55,091 bases of DNA from Clostridiales bacterium (GCA_017545245.1 JAFWPB010000050.1:1-55091), one strand, 5' to 3'. Counted from the first letter of the stretch, positions 1 to 8,816 are shown. Notes: generated by a model from the letters alone, not told the origin. A program made the numbers and translations.

Positions 1-345
1 GTTTTTGTCTAGCAACTAAACTCTAGGATAGTATGCTCCTTTTTCAATTACTTATTCCCACGATTTCCGTGAAGAACCTGATTTTACAGTATTTCCCACG
101 CTTTTTTGTATTTGTACTGTAATGGGTTTTCATTACAGTATAGCGAGATAAAAAACGCGATTTATACTTTAATGGATTTTGCATAGCAGTGCGTGCCTTA
201 TCCTTTGGCAAAAGCACTGGGCCCTAGTTTGTCCAGCCTTCTGTGCTCGAAAAGCACTTGCCTGCAGCTTGCGCTGCCAGCCCTGCTTGAAAGCATTAGC
301 GAAGACATCTGCTTTGAGACAGCGTCTTTGTTATTCTTCTTTTGC
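1..345. other. Gene-poor left edge with inverted repeats
   Basis: No open reading frame here has convincing codon structure or a ribosome site. A 60-codon frame at 193-375 runs into the end of the VanW gene and is probably chance. The stretch holds a perfect 10-bp inverted repeat (115-140), an extra half-site-like TTACAGTAT near 84-92, and small hairpins at about 240-280, including a GCAGC/GCTGC stem and a GTGCT/AGCAC stem. AAAAGCACT occurs twice (about 210 and 251). The region lies downstream of the leftward VanW gene; its role is unknown. Confidence 0.4.
115..140. repeat. Perfect 10-bp inverted repeat, possible operator
   Basis: TACTGTAATG at 115-124 is repeated in inverted orientation as CATTACAGTA at 131-140, with a six-base spacer. 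On the minus strand a TATACT -10-like hexamer (137-142) overlaps one arm, and another TTACAGTAT half-site lies at about 84-92. That layout fits a dimeric repressor site over a leftward promoter, but no good -35 and no downstream start codon are visible, so the operator reading is a guess. Confidence 0.35.
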
Positions 346-1989
346 TTAATCGGCTGCATATCCTTCCGGAAGTGAGACTTTTCCCGTTTCCGGATTCATA
401 TAGCAGATCGAGCCATCCGGCGCACGGGTACCTACATTGTACAGCGCCGTAATCATGCGATAATCTGTCTGTATCTCATCCCGCTTGATCTCGTTTCCGT
501 CAGCATCGTATGTAACCTTATAGGCCACAGCCACTTTGTGGTTGTGAGCACTACGTTTCTTCTCTACCGTACCCACCGGAAGAGTAGGATCGGCAACATA
601 TTCGACACGCGTCGGCGGCTCATCTACAAGATATTCGTCCGCACCGAAGAATCGGATCTTCTGTCCATCCGGAAGAAGCCGTCCGAAAATCTCGACTGTA
701 ACCCAACGGTCTCCGTAGTATGCATGGATCGCAATCGGATAATCCGTATTATTTGTAAACTTGAAGTTCGGATACTCCCAGGAAACCGTGGCATCCGTAC
801 CTGGATCAACGTAATCACTCGGCCAGGAATGCGCCACTCTCTCATCTACCTGAAGGTCTGCTTCCATAACACTCTGATAAAGCATGGTATTTGCCTGACA
901 GATACCACCGCCCAACTGCATCTCACTCGCACCATTTGTAATACCCGGCGCAACCTGATAGCCCTTGGCTTCTGTTCTCTCTCCGACAAATCCGTTAAAG
1001 CTGAACTGCTCTCCCGGCTGGAGCATAAGACCATCGATCGTCTTGCAGACCAGCCAGATATTTGTGTTTCTGTTCTCTTTGTCTGTTGTCTTAGAACTGT
1101 TCGAGGAAACCTTTCCCAGTTTAGCACGAAGTGAAGCAGCCGATGTTTGAGGTTTCACTTCGGTCACATTCACCTGAATCACAGTCTTATAAGTATCCTT
1201 GGCGAACGAGTCATTAACATCCGATATCGCCTTTTCAACATCAACTGACTGCCCACTCTTTGACTCTTCAATAACAAAAGACAGGGTTTCCAAATCAAAG
1301 CGGGTAGCTCTTGCTTCTACCGGATTATAGTTGAAGCTATCCAATGCTTCGTGTGCCAAAGAACTAACGTTGTCATATCCGAGAGTAAATGCCGAGGAAT
1401 ACTCCTTCGGAGTTTTCTGCAATGCAGTGATCTTCTCGTAACGTTCAAGAGAACCTTCGACGCCTTCCAGATTGCTTGTTTTCGCGTAATTGAAAGCCTC
1501 GGCCAAGACTTCATCAATGTTGGAGGAGAGTGTCATTCCTTCAGTATTCATCTTGACAAGTTCATCACCGATCTGGAACTGGACATCAACATATTCGTCC
1601 ACGGTCTTCTCTCTGGTTTCTGTGAACATATCTTTTGCTTCGGATAATGTCTTACCGGAAACATCGACGCCATCGATCACGATTCCCGTGTAAAACTTGT
1701 CACTGTTTACCGCTTCAGCCAGTTCTTCTTCCGTGTACTTGATCTTCACGCCATTGGCATCTGTCACGGTATACTTCTTGGCAAAGAAACGATCAACCTC
1801 TGCTTTATAAAACTGTGTATAGAGTACGGTTGCCGTCAGGCAAAGCACCAAAAAGACTGTCAGGACCGAAAGAAACTTGGTCGACGTCTTGGTTTTTTTC
1901 CGTTTTATCTTTTTCTTCAGGTTTTTTGTTGTCCGTATTGCTACATTCTTTGTGGTTTTTTTCCCGCGAGTCGCAGCACTTTTTTTCAT
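346..1989 (-). CDS. VanW family membrane-anchored surface protein
   Basis: A 547-residue protein with a very basic N-terminus and one membrane segment at about residues 39-58, so most of it should lie outside the cell. After the anchor comes a region resembling the YoaR/PG-binding type found ahead of VanW domains, then the VanW domain itself with the hallmark GGGICQANTM, HSWPSDYV and FTNNTDYPIAIHAYYGD motifs. The last 80 residues (DADGNEIKRDE) resemble a G5-type extension. VanW domains are common in Clostridia; their biochemical role is not established despite the name from vancomycin resistance clusters. A promoter sits upstream at 2034-2062. It is clearly paralogous to the protein at 3892-5886 but lacks its repeat tail. 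No terminator with a clear T-run was found downstream. Confidence 0.88.
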   Translation of the reverse strand: MKKSAATRGKKTTKNVAIRTTKNLKKKIKRKKTKTSTKFLSVLTVFLVLCLTATVLYTQFYKAEVDRFFAKKYTVTDANGVKIKYTEEELAEAVNSDKFYTGIVIDGVDVSGKTLSEAKDMFTETREKTVDEYVDVQFQIGDELVKMNTEGMTLSSNIDEVLAEAFNYAKTSNLEGVEGSLERYEKITALQKTPKEYSSAFTLGYDNVSSLAHEALDSFNYNPVEARATRFDLETLSFVIEESKSGQSVDVEKAISDVNDSFAKDTYKTVIQVNVTEVKPQTSAASLRAKLGKVSSNSSKTTDKENRNTNIWLVCKTIDGLMLQPGEQFSFNGFVGERTEAKGYQVAPGITNGASEMQLGGGICQANTMLYQSVMEADLQVDERVAHSWPSDYVDPGTDATVSWEYPNFKFTNNTDYPIAIHAYYGDRWVTVEIFGRLLPDGQKIRFFGADEYLVDEPPTRVEYVADPTLPVGTVEKKRSAHNHKVAVAYKVTYDADGNEIKRDEIQTDYRMITALYNVGTRAPDGSICYMNPETGKVSLPEGYAAD

Positions 1990-2033
1990 TGATCGTCAGC
2001 CCTTTTTAAACCTTAATATATTCTCCTCTAGCA

Positions 2034-2062
2034 ATGATACGATGAAACTCTTTGACAATCAA
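2034..2062 (-). promoter_or_regulatory. Sigma-A-type promoter of the first VanW gene
   Basis: Reading leftwards, TTGATT (2057-2062) is followed by a 17-base spacer and TATCAT (2034-2039). It lies 45 bases ahead of the VanW start codon and after the gpmI terminator, which supports a separate transcript. Confidence 0.55.
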
Positions 2063-2104
2063 CATAAAATCACAGAATTAAACAAATTCTAAACAATTTT
2101 CTTT

Positions 2105-2154
2105 GAAAACTAAAACAGGGGCATCTCTTCGTCATTTGACTTGCGAGACACCCC
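2105..2154 (-). terminator. Rho-independent terminator of gpmI
   Basis: A 10-bp stem with two G-U pairs (2118-2127 with 2145-2154) is followed in the leftward direction by TGTTTTAGTTTTC. It lies 27 bases past the gpmI stop. Confidence 0.7.
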
Positions 2155-2180
2155 CCGTATTTAATGCTTAAGTTTGATGA

Positions 2181-3809
2181 TTATTTCATCTTGATCATGG
2201 AAGACTCCCAGCAATCAGGCTTCTCTACACCAAGCAGATCAGCAATGGTCGCAGCAATGTTTGCAAGACCATAGGAATCGGAATCTACCACTTCGTATTT
2301 GTCCTTATTTTCTGTGTTGTCATAGAAAATGCACGGTACAGGATTGAGCGTATGGCTTGTCTTTGCCTTGATACGACCATCCTTATCGGCCTTCGGAGAA
2401 CCATCCTTAGCCAGTTCATACATTTCCTCGGCATTACCGTGGTCAGCTGTGATGATAGCCATACCGCCGACAGCATCGATAGCCGGGAGGATTCTCTTCA
2501 GCGCGATATCTACGGACTCAACACCGATTACAGCAGACTCAAATACGCCTGTGTGACCAACCATGTCGCCGTTCGGGAAGTTAACACGCATGAAAGGATA
2601 CTTATTCTCGGAGATGAGCTCAACAAGCTTGTCTGTGATCTCTGCAGACTTCATCCAAGGACGCTGCTCGAAAGGAACGATATCAGACGGGATCTCGATG
2701 TACTCTTCGAGATCATCGTTGAACTTACTGGATCTGTTACCGTTGAAGAAGTATGTAACGTGACCGTACTTCTGTGTCTCGGAGATTGCCAGCTGAGCAA
2801 TGCCCTTGTTTGCGAGGAGCTCGCCGAGTGTGTTACGGATAACCGGCGGAGAAACGAGGAACTTCTTCGGGATGTGAAGGTCGCCGTCGTACTCGAGCAT
2901 ACCGGCATAGTTTACGTTCGGAACACGAACGCGGTCGAACTTGTCAAAGTCAGCGCCGCTCTCAAATGCTACTGTCAGCTCCTGAGCACGGTCACCACGG
3001 AAGTTGTAGAGGATTACGCTGTCGCCGTCTTCGATCGTGCCAACCGGAGCGCCGTTCTCAGCAATAACGAATGCCGGAAGATCCTGGTCGATTACGTTCG
3101 GGATCTCAGAACGGAATGTCTCGATTGCTTCTTTTGCTGTAGCGAACTGTCTGCCCTCACCGAGAACATGTGTCTTCCAGCCTGCTTCAACCATGCCCCA
3201 GTTCGCGCCGTAACGGTCCATAGTAATGACCATACGTCCGCCGCCGCTTGCGATTCTGTAATCGTGTGTAGCATCGGAAAGCTCAGCAAGTTTTGCCTCG
3301 AGCTGATCAACGTACTGCAGAGCAGATGTCTCACCAACATCACGTCCGTCAAGGAGAATGTGGATACGAACCTTCTCTACGCCCTCTTCCTTTGCTTCGT
3401 CGAGCATAGCGAGAAGATGGTCGATATGAGAGTGAACGTTACCATCGGAAAGAAGTCCGATGAAATGCATTGTGCCGCCCTTCTTTGCGTCTGCTACGAG
3501 GGACTGCCATACTTCGCTCTGATACATGCTCTTGCTTGCGAGTGACTCGGAAACAAGCTTCGCGCCCTGGCTGTAAACCTGACCAGCGCCGATTGCGTTG
3601 TGTCCAACCTCGGAGTTACCCATGTCTCCGTCAGAAGGAAGACCTACTGCCGTACCGTGTGCCTTGAGCTTCTGCATCGGATATTTCTTCATGCAGTTGT
3701 CCAGGATCGGCTTCTTTGCGCCTGTGACAGCATTACCTGTCTCGATTTCTTTGATGCCTACGCCATCCATGATGATCAGAACGATCGGGCCTTTGTAAGA
3801 TGTACTCAT
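2181..3809 (-). CDS. gpmI: 2,3-bisphosphoglycerate-independent phosphoglycerate mutase
   Basis: Interconverts 3- and 2-phosphoglycerate in glycolysis in the cytoplasm, using two Mn ions and a phosphoserine intermediate. The 542-residue length is slightly above the usual 505-515. The alkaline-phosphatase-fold metal site starts at IIMDGVG (Asp15), the nucleophile is the Ser in MGNSEVGHN (Ser66), the substrate loop has LLDGRDVGETSA and NFRGDRAQE, and the C-terminal metal ligands lie in TADHGNAEEM. Two in-frame ATGs are possible; I chose 3809 because the AAGGAG site is seven bases before it and only one before the ATG at 3815. The gene sits between the two VanW genes, directly after a terminator, with no clear promoter of its own, so some read-through is likely. 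Confidence 0.97.
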   Translation of the reverse strand: MSTSYKGPIVLIIMDGVGIKEIETGNAVTGAKKPILDNCMKKYPMQKLKAHGTAVGLPSDGDMGNSEVGHNAIGAGQVYSQGAKLVSESLASKSMYQSEVWQSLVADAKKGGTMHFIGLLSDGNVHSHIDHLLAMLDEAKEEGVEKVRIHILLDGRDVGETSALQYVDQLEAKLAELSDATHDYRIASGGGRMVITMDRYGANWGMVEAGWKTHVLGEGRQFATAKEAIETFRSEIPNVIDQDLPAFVIAENGAPVGTIEDGDSVILYNFRGDRAQELTVAFESGADFDKFDRVRVPNVNYAGMLEYDGDLHIPKKFLVSPPVIRNTLGELLANKGIAQLAISETQKYGHVTYFFNGNRSSKFNDDLEEYIEIPSDIVPFEQRPWMKSAEITDKLVELISENKYPFMRVNFPNGDMVGHTGVFESAVIGVESVDIALKRILPAIDAVGGMAIITADHGNAEEMYELAKDGSPKADKDGRIKAKTSHTLNPVPCIFYDNTENKDKYEVVDSDSYGLANIAATIADLLGVEKPDCWESSMIKMK

Positions 3810-3828
3810 ACTCATTCTCCTTTTCTAT

Positions 3829-3864
3829 AAAAAGGGCACAATCTTTTACTCAAGACTTGTGCCC
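3829..3864 (-). terminator. Terminator after the repeat-tailed VanW gene
   Basis: GGGCACAA (3834-3841) pairs perfectly with TTGTGCCC (3857-3864), and the leftward transcript continues with TTTTTAT. The hairpin ends about 20 bases before the gpmI start, so it may also set gpmI expression by incomplete termination. Confidence 0.8.
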
Positions 3865-3891
3865 AAGATTTCTTATTCACTCGTCAGTCTA

Positions 3892-5886
3892 TTACGCTTC
3901 AGAATCTCCAGAAGGCTCTGTATCTGCCGGGGCCTCACCTGTTGGCGGCGGAGCCTCACTCTCTGATGGAGCCGGAGTTTCACTCTCGGTCGGAGCCGGG
4001 GTTTCACTCTCGGTCGGAGCCGGAGTCTCGCTCTCGGTCGGAGCCGGAGTCTCGCTCTCGGTTGGAGCCGGAGTTTCGCTCTCGGTCGGAGCTGGAGTTT
4101 CGCTCTCGGTCGGAGCCGGAGTCTCGCTCTCGGTCGGAGCCGGAGTCTCGCTCTCGGTCGGAGCAGGAGTCTCACTCTCCGTTGGAGCCGGAGTCTCAGA
4201 CTGTGTCGGCGGTGGAGTTTCACTCTCTGTCGGAGTCTGCGTCTCAGACTGTGTCGGTGGCGGTGTTTCGCTGTCCGACGGAACAACTGTTACATTCGGA
4301 TCCGGAGTCGGCGTTGGTGGAACATATCCATCCGGAGCAGAAACCGCACCGGTAGCAGGATCCATCTTGAAGATCGTACCATCTGCAGCACGAGTACCAA
4401 CTCTTACAGAAGACTTGATCATACGGTAATTCGAGTGGAAAGCTTCTTCTCTCTTGATTTCATTACCATCCTTATCATACCAGATCTTGTAACCGGAAGC
4501 GTCAATCGCCGGATGCGAGCTTCTGTCATGGGAGGTTTCACCTACTGCCATGGAAGAATCTGCAATATACTCCACTCCGTTAGGAGCTGTACGGCTGTTC
4601 TCTACACCGATGAACTTGATGGTCTGTCCATCCGGAAGCGGTCTGCCGTAGAATTCAACAGTTACCCAGCAATCACCATAGTAAGCGTGAATAGCAAGAG
4701 GATAATCCGAAGTATTGGTGAACTGGAAGTTTGCGCCGCCCCATGTAACAGTAGCGTCTGTTCCAACATCAACATAATCACTCGGCCAGGAGTGAGGATT
4801 ACGCTCATCTACCTGGAGATCAGACTTCACTACGCAATGGAAGATCATGGTATTTGCCTGACAGATACCACCGCCAAGTTCTTTTCGTGTACGGCCATCA
4901 TAGATACCGCCAGCTTCCTTGAAGCCCTTCTCTGCGGTTCTCTCGCCGATGAAGTTGTTAAAGTTGAAAGATTCGCCTGGCTGGAGTACCAGTCCATCGA
5001 TCTTCTGGCAGATCAGGTTAATGTTAACATTTCTGTTGTAATCGTCTTTTGTCTTGGAGCTTGAAGACGTGATCTTTCCGAGGTATCCACGCAGGTATTC
5101 TGCAGATTCCTTCGGCTCGATCTTGGTAACTTCAACCGGGATCACGACTTTATAATCTGCACTGGCAAGAGCAGCTTTAACATCTTCGATCGCCTTGTCG
5201 ACATTTACCGAGCAGCCTTCCTGGGAATCCGAAATGATGAAAGTCAGGGTTTCAAGATCAAAACCTGTTGCTTTAGCTTCGACTGATTCTTTATTGAAAG
5301 AATCGAGTGCATTGTGTGCCAATGTTTCAACAGTTTCTGTACCGATCGTATAGGAAGATGTAAATGCTTTCGGTGTCTTCTGGAGTTGAACCATCATCTC
5401 ATATCTGTCCTTCAGACCTTCATCGCCTTCAAGGTTACTGGTACGGGCACATTTGTACGCTTCGTCAATGATCTCATCGATATTGGATGTCAATGTCAGG
5501 CCTTCTGTTTTCATCGGAACCATCTGGTTCTCAACCTGAAACTGGATGTCGACCATATCATCGATCGTCTTTCCACGTGTTTCAGCAAACATGGCCTTGA
5601 CTTCTTCCATAGACTTACCGCCGACATTCTGTCCATCGATCGTGATGCCGTTATAGAATGTGTCCAGATTTACCTCTGCAGCCAGTTCTTCAGAAGTAAA
5701 CTCATGTGAAACTCCAGCTGCATCGATGACAGTAATCTTTTTTGCAAAGAAACGGTCAACTTCGTTCTTAAAAACTTTCGTATACAGAATCGTTCCGGTA
5801 AGACCAAGAACCAATAAAACAGTGACTGCGGCAATTATGCCGGTGGTGATTTTCTTTTTCCTTCTTTTTGCAGCATTCTTCTTCAT
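3892..5886 (-). CDS. VanW family surface protein with PAPTESET repeat tail
   Basis: A 664-residue paralogue of the VanW protein at 346-1989. It has a basic N-terminus, a membrane anchor at about residues 14-36, a YoaR-like middle region, a VanW domain (GGGICQANTM, HSWPSDYV, FTNTSDYPLAIHAYYGD) and a G5-like segment ending around residue 525. The final 135 residues form a low-complexity Pro/Thr/Ser/Glu tail in which nine identical TPAPTESE units and one TPAPSESE variant follow more diverged units. Such tails often act as flexible cell-wall-spanning linkers, but no LPXTG motif or other wall-binding domain follows, so the tail ends free and acidic (DTEPSGDSEA). The number of units could differ between strains. 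A terminator follows at once. Confidence 0.88.
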   Translation of the reverse strand: MKKNAAKRRKKKITTGIIAAVTVLLVLGLTGTILYTKVFKNEVDRFFAKKITVIDAAGVSHEFTSEELAAEVNLDTFYNGITIDGQNVGGKSMEEVKAMFAETRGKTIDDMVDIQFQVENQMVPMKTEGLTLTSNIDEIIDEAYKCARTSNLEGDEGLKDRYEMMVQLQKTPKAFTSSYTIGTETVETLAHNALDSFNKESVEAKATGFDLETLTFIISDSQEGCSVNVDKAIEDVKAALASADYKVVIPVEVTKIEPKESAEYLRGYLGKITSSSSKTKDDYNRNVNINLICQKIDGLVLQPGESFNFNNFIGERTAEKGFKEAGGIYDGRTRKELGGGICQANTMIFHCVVKSDLQVDERNPHSWPSDYVDVGTDATVTWGGANFQFTNTSDYPLAIHAYYGDCWVTVEFYGRPLPDGQTIKFIGVENSRTAPNGVEYIADSSMAVGETSHDRSSHPAIDASGYKIWYDKDGNEIKREEAFHSNYRMIKSSVRVGTRAADGTIFKMDPATGAVSAPDGYVPPTPTPDPNVTVVPSDSETPPPTQSETQTPTESETPPPTQSETPAPTESETPAPTESETPAPTESETPAPTESETPAPTESETPAPTESETPAPTESETPAPTESETPAPTESETPAPSESEAPPPTGEAPADTEPSGDSEA
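3957..4197 (-). repeat. 24-bp tandem repeat array encoding TPAPTESE
   Basis: Ten consecutive 24-base units, nearly identical in DNA and differing mostly at third codon positions, lie inside the VanW reading frame (about residues 564-643). Nine encode exactly TPAPTESE and the last encodes TPAPSESE. Because the period is a multiple of three, gain or loss of units keeps the frame. The array is coding, not a CRISPR. Confidence 0.92.
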
Positions 5887-6031
5887 GCTAACTACGCCTC
5901 TTCCCTACGTTCAGCTAATATAATATACCAATAAAAAGACTACTATATATCGACAGGTCTTTCAAGAGAATTTTATGTCAAATTACCGTACAAAATGAAG
6001 CTTCTGTTTCCATGCTTTTTTGTTGTTTCGG

Positions 6032-6075
6032 CTGATTTTTTTCCATCTTTGCCTTATAATATATTGATGTATAAT
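6032..6075 (+). promoter_or_regulatory. Promoter region of the sugar transferase
   Basis: Two perfect TATAAT hexamers occur at 6055-6060 and 6070-6075. The first has CTGATT 17 bases upstream (6032-6037); the second has only TTTGCC. Either would give a 40-60 base leader before the ATG at 6126. The divergent VanW gene starts at 5886. Confidence 0.5.
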
Positions 6076-6125
6076 TGTGTTTATTGTCAGAAGCCAGCGC
6101 CACGAGCGAGAATATAGGAGTGTAC

Positions 6126-7595
6126 ATGCGTTTTTCACATCGTTTTTCCCCCGCCCACGCTTTCAAGATCATTTACTTTTTTGTAGTTATCCTGCTGGTT
6201 AACCTTTCTTACGTGTGGACATTTTATCTTTTAAGTGCGACACACATCACTCCGATTTCTGCCGAAAACTTCAAGGCTTATGTTGCCTTGATCCCGGCAA
6301 TCAGCATCTCGTCGCTTATTCTTTGTGATACATTCCACCTTTCCCGTTTCTTCCGAAAGAAGCCGGGAACGATCCTTTCCCAGACAGTATGGTTCGTCAT
6401 CGTACAGACCATGGTCACGACTACCGCGAAGGATATGCTTTTGCAGCGTGCCTTCCCCCGAAGCGTACTTATTTTCAGCATCATCATCATGTTTGCCATG
6501 CTTTCCCTGTGGTCCGGCTTGTGTCTGCATCTGAGCCATAAGTTCTACGAGAAGAACCGTCTGGTCATCATCGGTGGTTCCCTGACTTCCGCAAGACTCA
6601 TCCGTGACAAGATCATGCCTCTCCTCCACCATTACGACCTGGAGTTGACGGATACATTGATCTATTCGGACCGTATCGGCATCCGCAACGCGATCATGGA
6701 CCAGTCGGAAGTATTTATCTGCCCGGACGTTCCGGACGAGACCAAATCCGAGATCATTCTCCAGTGCGCCCGCAAGAACACGGTGGCCTACATGGTACCG
6801 CAGTACTACGAGATAGCGCTTTTCCAGTCCAGGATCATCAATTTCGACGACCTTATGGTATTTCTGGTCGACAGAATGTCTTTGAAGTTTGAACAGCGTA
6901 TCTTGAAGCGCGTACTGGACATTATTCTTTCGCTTCTGGCTTTGATCATCACGTCTCCTTTCCTGCTTATCTCTGCGATCCTGATCAAGTGCACTTCCAA
7001 GGGCAAGGTCATTTACCGTCAGGAACGTCTGACAATCGATAAGAAATCCTACTTCATTTACAAACTCCGCACCATGTACAGTGATGCCGAGAAGAAGACA
7101 GGTCCGGTCATTTCCGGTGCCAACGACCCACGTGTTACGCCTATCGGCAAGTTCCTGCGCCGTTCCAAGCTTGACGAGGTACCGCAGTTCATCAACGTTC
7201 TGAAAGGCGAGATGAGCGTAGTTGGCCCGCGTTCCGAGCGTCCTGACTTCGTCCAGAAATTTGAATCCGAGATTCCGGCTTATGACCAGCGTTTTGCGGT
7301 AAAAGCAGGTATCACAGGACTTGCTCAGGTTGTCGGAAGCTACGATACGACACCGCAGGATAAGCTCCGTTACGACCTTCTGTATATCAAGAATTATTCT
7401 GTTCTGGAAGATTTCAAAATCATCCTGCACACTTTCCGGGTCATCTTTACTCCGAAGCTGTACAAGCGTTCTTTCCACGAAAATATGGAACAGTTTGCCC
7501 CTTCCGCTACCCGTGACGAAATTCGCGCGAGCAGAAAAAAGCGTAAGGAGCAGGCATCGGAAAAATCCTCTTCGGATGATACTTTCTCGATCTGA
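6126..7595 (+). CDS. Polyprenyl-phosphate sugar-1-phosphate transferase
   Basis: Likely starts glycan assembly by moving a sugar-1-phosphate from a nucleotide sugar to undecaprenyl phosphate at the inner face of the membrane. The 489-residue protein has the WbaP/EpsE-like large layout: about four N-terminal membrane segments, a central Rossmann-like region (LVIIGGSLTSARLIRDK), another hydrophobic helix near residue 275, and the C-terminal bacterial sugar transferase domain with KRVLDIILS, YRQERLT, KLRTMYSDAE, LRRSKLDEVPQFINVLKGEM, SVVGPRSERP and GITGLAQV. The start at 6126 is chosen for the AGGAG six bases upstream; a longer frame from 6075 has no ribosome site. The sugar transferred cannot be read from sequence. 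It reads towards the leftward GT operon, whose last gene ends 21 bases away. Confidence 0.9.
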   Translation: MRFSHRFSPAHAFKIIYFFVVILLVNLSYVWTFYLLSATHITPISAENFKAYVALIPAISISSLILCDTFHLSRFFRKKPGTILSQTVWFVIVQTMVTTTAKDMLLQRAFPRSVLIFSIIIMFAMLSLWSGLCLHLSHKFYEKNRLVIIGGSLTSARLIRDKIMPLLHHYDLELTDTLIYSDRIGIRNAIMDQSEVFICPDVPDETKSEIILQCARKNTVAYMVPQYYEIALFQSRIINFDDLMVFLVDRMSLKFEQRILKRVLDIILSLLALIITSPFLLISAILIKCTSKGKVIYRQERLTIDKKSYFIYKLRTMYSDAEKKTGPVISGANDPRVTPIGKFLRRSKLDEVPQFINVLKGEMSVVGPRSERPDFVQKFESEIPAYDQRFAVKAGITGLAQVVGSYDTTPQDKLRYDLLYIKNYSVLEDFKIILHTFRVIFTPKLYKRSFHENMEQFAPSATRDEIRASRKKRKEQASEKSSSDDTFSI

Positions 7596-7616
7596 TAAAT
7601 CCTATCGTTTTCTGGT

Positions 7617-8816
7617 TCAGCCTTCGATCAGCTGCACCAGTCTCTTGATGATTCCATTCCACTCATAATTGCTGAGGCAGTAGAACTTGCCGTTCTTTCC
7701 CATCGTCGCGATTTCTTTTTTTCTGTCCGGATCGGTCAGATAATCCATGCAAACCGTGAATTCATCGTAGTCCTGGTAGAAAAGGCCTCCATTCGAAAGA
7801 AGAACATGGTCGCGCAGCGTCATGCAGTTGCCATTTACCAGTACAGGTCTTCTCAGCGAAAAGGACTCGAGTACGGCAATGGAGAGGCTCTCCATTGGAG
7901 AAGGCAGCACCATGAACATCGCTCCGGCAATAGCGGCATACTTATCTTCATCCGAAACAAAGCCCAGTGAGATCACATGATGGACCGGTTTCATTTCCAT
8001 TGCCACCTTGCCGATCAGAACGAGCGTCACCGGCGCTTTATACATCAGTCTCCGCTCCTTGTTGTAGTCTTTCCAGAAAGCGATCAGATCCTTGCATCCT
8101 TTTTCCACATCGACACGTCCCGCATATACCACATACTCATCCGGGAGATGATAACGCTCCTTAAACGCCTCCATGTCGATGTTTTCCGGAACAGACACAC
8201 CACAGCCGCCAATTGCGCAAGGAATATCTTTCACATCAAAAAGCTCATCCACCAGTTTCTTTTCTCCGGACGAGTTATAGAACAAGCCTTTGATACCGTT
8301 AAAGATCGAACGGTAGCAAGGAATGCGGATATACGGTTCATCGTGTGCGGTGGGGATCAATATTGATTTTTCCTTTACTTCGGCGATACCGCAGACAGTC
8401 GGATAATAGAGGTACGTCATAAAAAGGAATACATCGTATTCGTCCTTATCTTTCTTGATCTGCTCGACAAGTTTCGGGCAATACGGGCCCTGTTTCCGGA
8501 GCCATCTTTGCTGGAAAGCTTCATCGATCTCCGTTTCTTCACGTTCAAGCAGTTCGACCATTCTGGTACGGACATAGTGGAATTCTTCTCCGTCACGCTC
8601 TTCATCGCAGGCAAAGCGAAGCACTCGGACACCATTGATCCGCTCTTCCCCTTCCGGATATTCATTCTTCCAGGAAACATAATCCTTCGCGCAGGTCGTC
8701 AACACCGTCACATCGTAGTATTCTGTCAGCCTCTCAGCGTATTCTTTCGCCTCGAGTTCAGCACCACCATTGACTTCGTTTCCATATCTTTGCACCACAA
8801 CGGCAATCTTTTTCAC
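7617..8816 (-). CDS. GT4 family glycosyltransferase
   Basis: A 399-residue retaining GT-B glycosyltransferase. The N-terminus VVVQRYGNEVNGGAELEAKE is the acceptor-side Rossmann fold typical of GT4 enzymes, and the C-terminal half carries VVYAGRVDVEKGCKDLIAF and the donor-site E-x7-E in PSPMESLSIAVLESF. No membrane segments or signal peptide are seen; it probably acts at the cytoplasmic face on a lipid-linked glycan. It is the last gene of the GT/manC operon, and its ATG overlaps the preceding stop by four bases (ATGA), which implies coupled translation. It is more distant from the three GDAIGN-type paralogues upstream. Donor and linkage are unknown, although GDP-mannose or GDP-rhamnose would fit the locus. 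Confidence 0.88.
   Translation of the reverse strand: MKKIAVVVQRYGNEVNGGAELEAKEYAERLTEYYDVTVLTTCAKDYVSWKNEYPEGEERINGVRVLRFACDEERDGEEFHYVRTRMVELLEREETEIDEAFQQRWLRKQGPYCPKLVEQIKKDKDEYDVFLFMTYLYYPTVCGIAEVKEKSILIPTAHDEPYIRIPCYRSIFNGIKGLFYNSSGEKKLVDELFDVKDIPCAIGGCGVSVPENIDMEAFKERYHLPDEYVVYAGRVDVEKGCKDLIAFWKDYNKERRLMYKAPVTLVLIGKVAMEMKPVHHVISLGFVSDEDKYAAIAGAMFMVLPSPMESLSIAVLESFSLRRPVLVNGNCMTLRDHVLLSNGGLFYQDYDEFTVCMDYLTDPDRKKEIATMGKNGKFYCLSNYEWNGIIKRLVQLIEG

Noticed and set aside
193..375. 60-codon plus-strand frame at the left edge
   Set aside because: No ribosome site, overlaps the end of the VanW gene on the other strand, and shows no family features.
2352..3545. 397-codon plus-strand frame opposite gpmI
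   Set aside because: Antisense to a fully supported enzyme with catalytic motifs; no ribosome site or recognisable domain.
3957..4197. Regular 24-base repeats that resemble a CRISPR or VNTR locus
   Set aside because: Units are directly adjacent without unique spacers and lie in frame inside a long coding sequence, encoding TPAPTESE repeatedly.
3800..4429. Plus-strand frame with GAGVSLSV repeats
   Set aside because: It is the complement of the repeat tail of the VanW gene; there is no ribosome site and the composition only mirrors the repeats.
7596..7616. Terminator between the convergent sugar transferase and GT genes
   Set aside because: Only 21 bases separate the genes and no stem with a T-run is visible.
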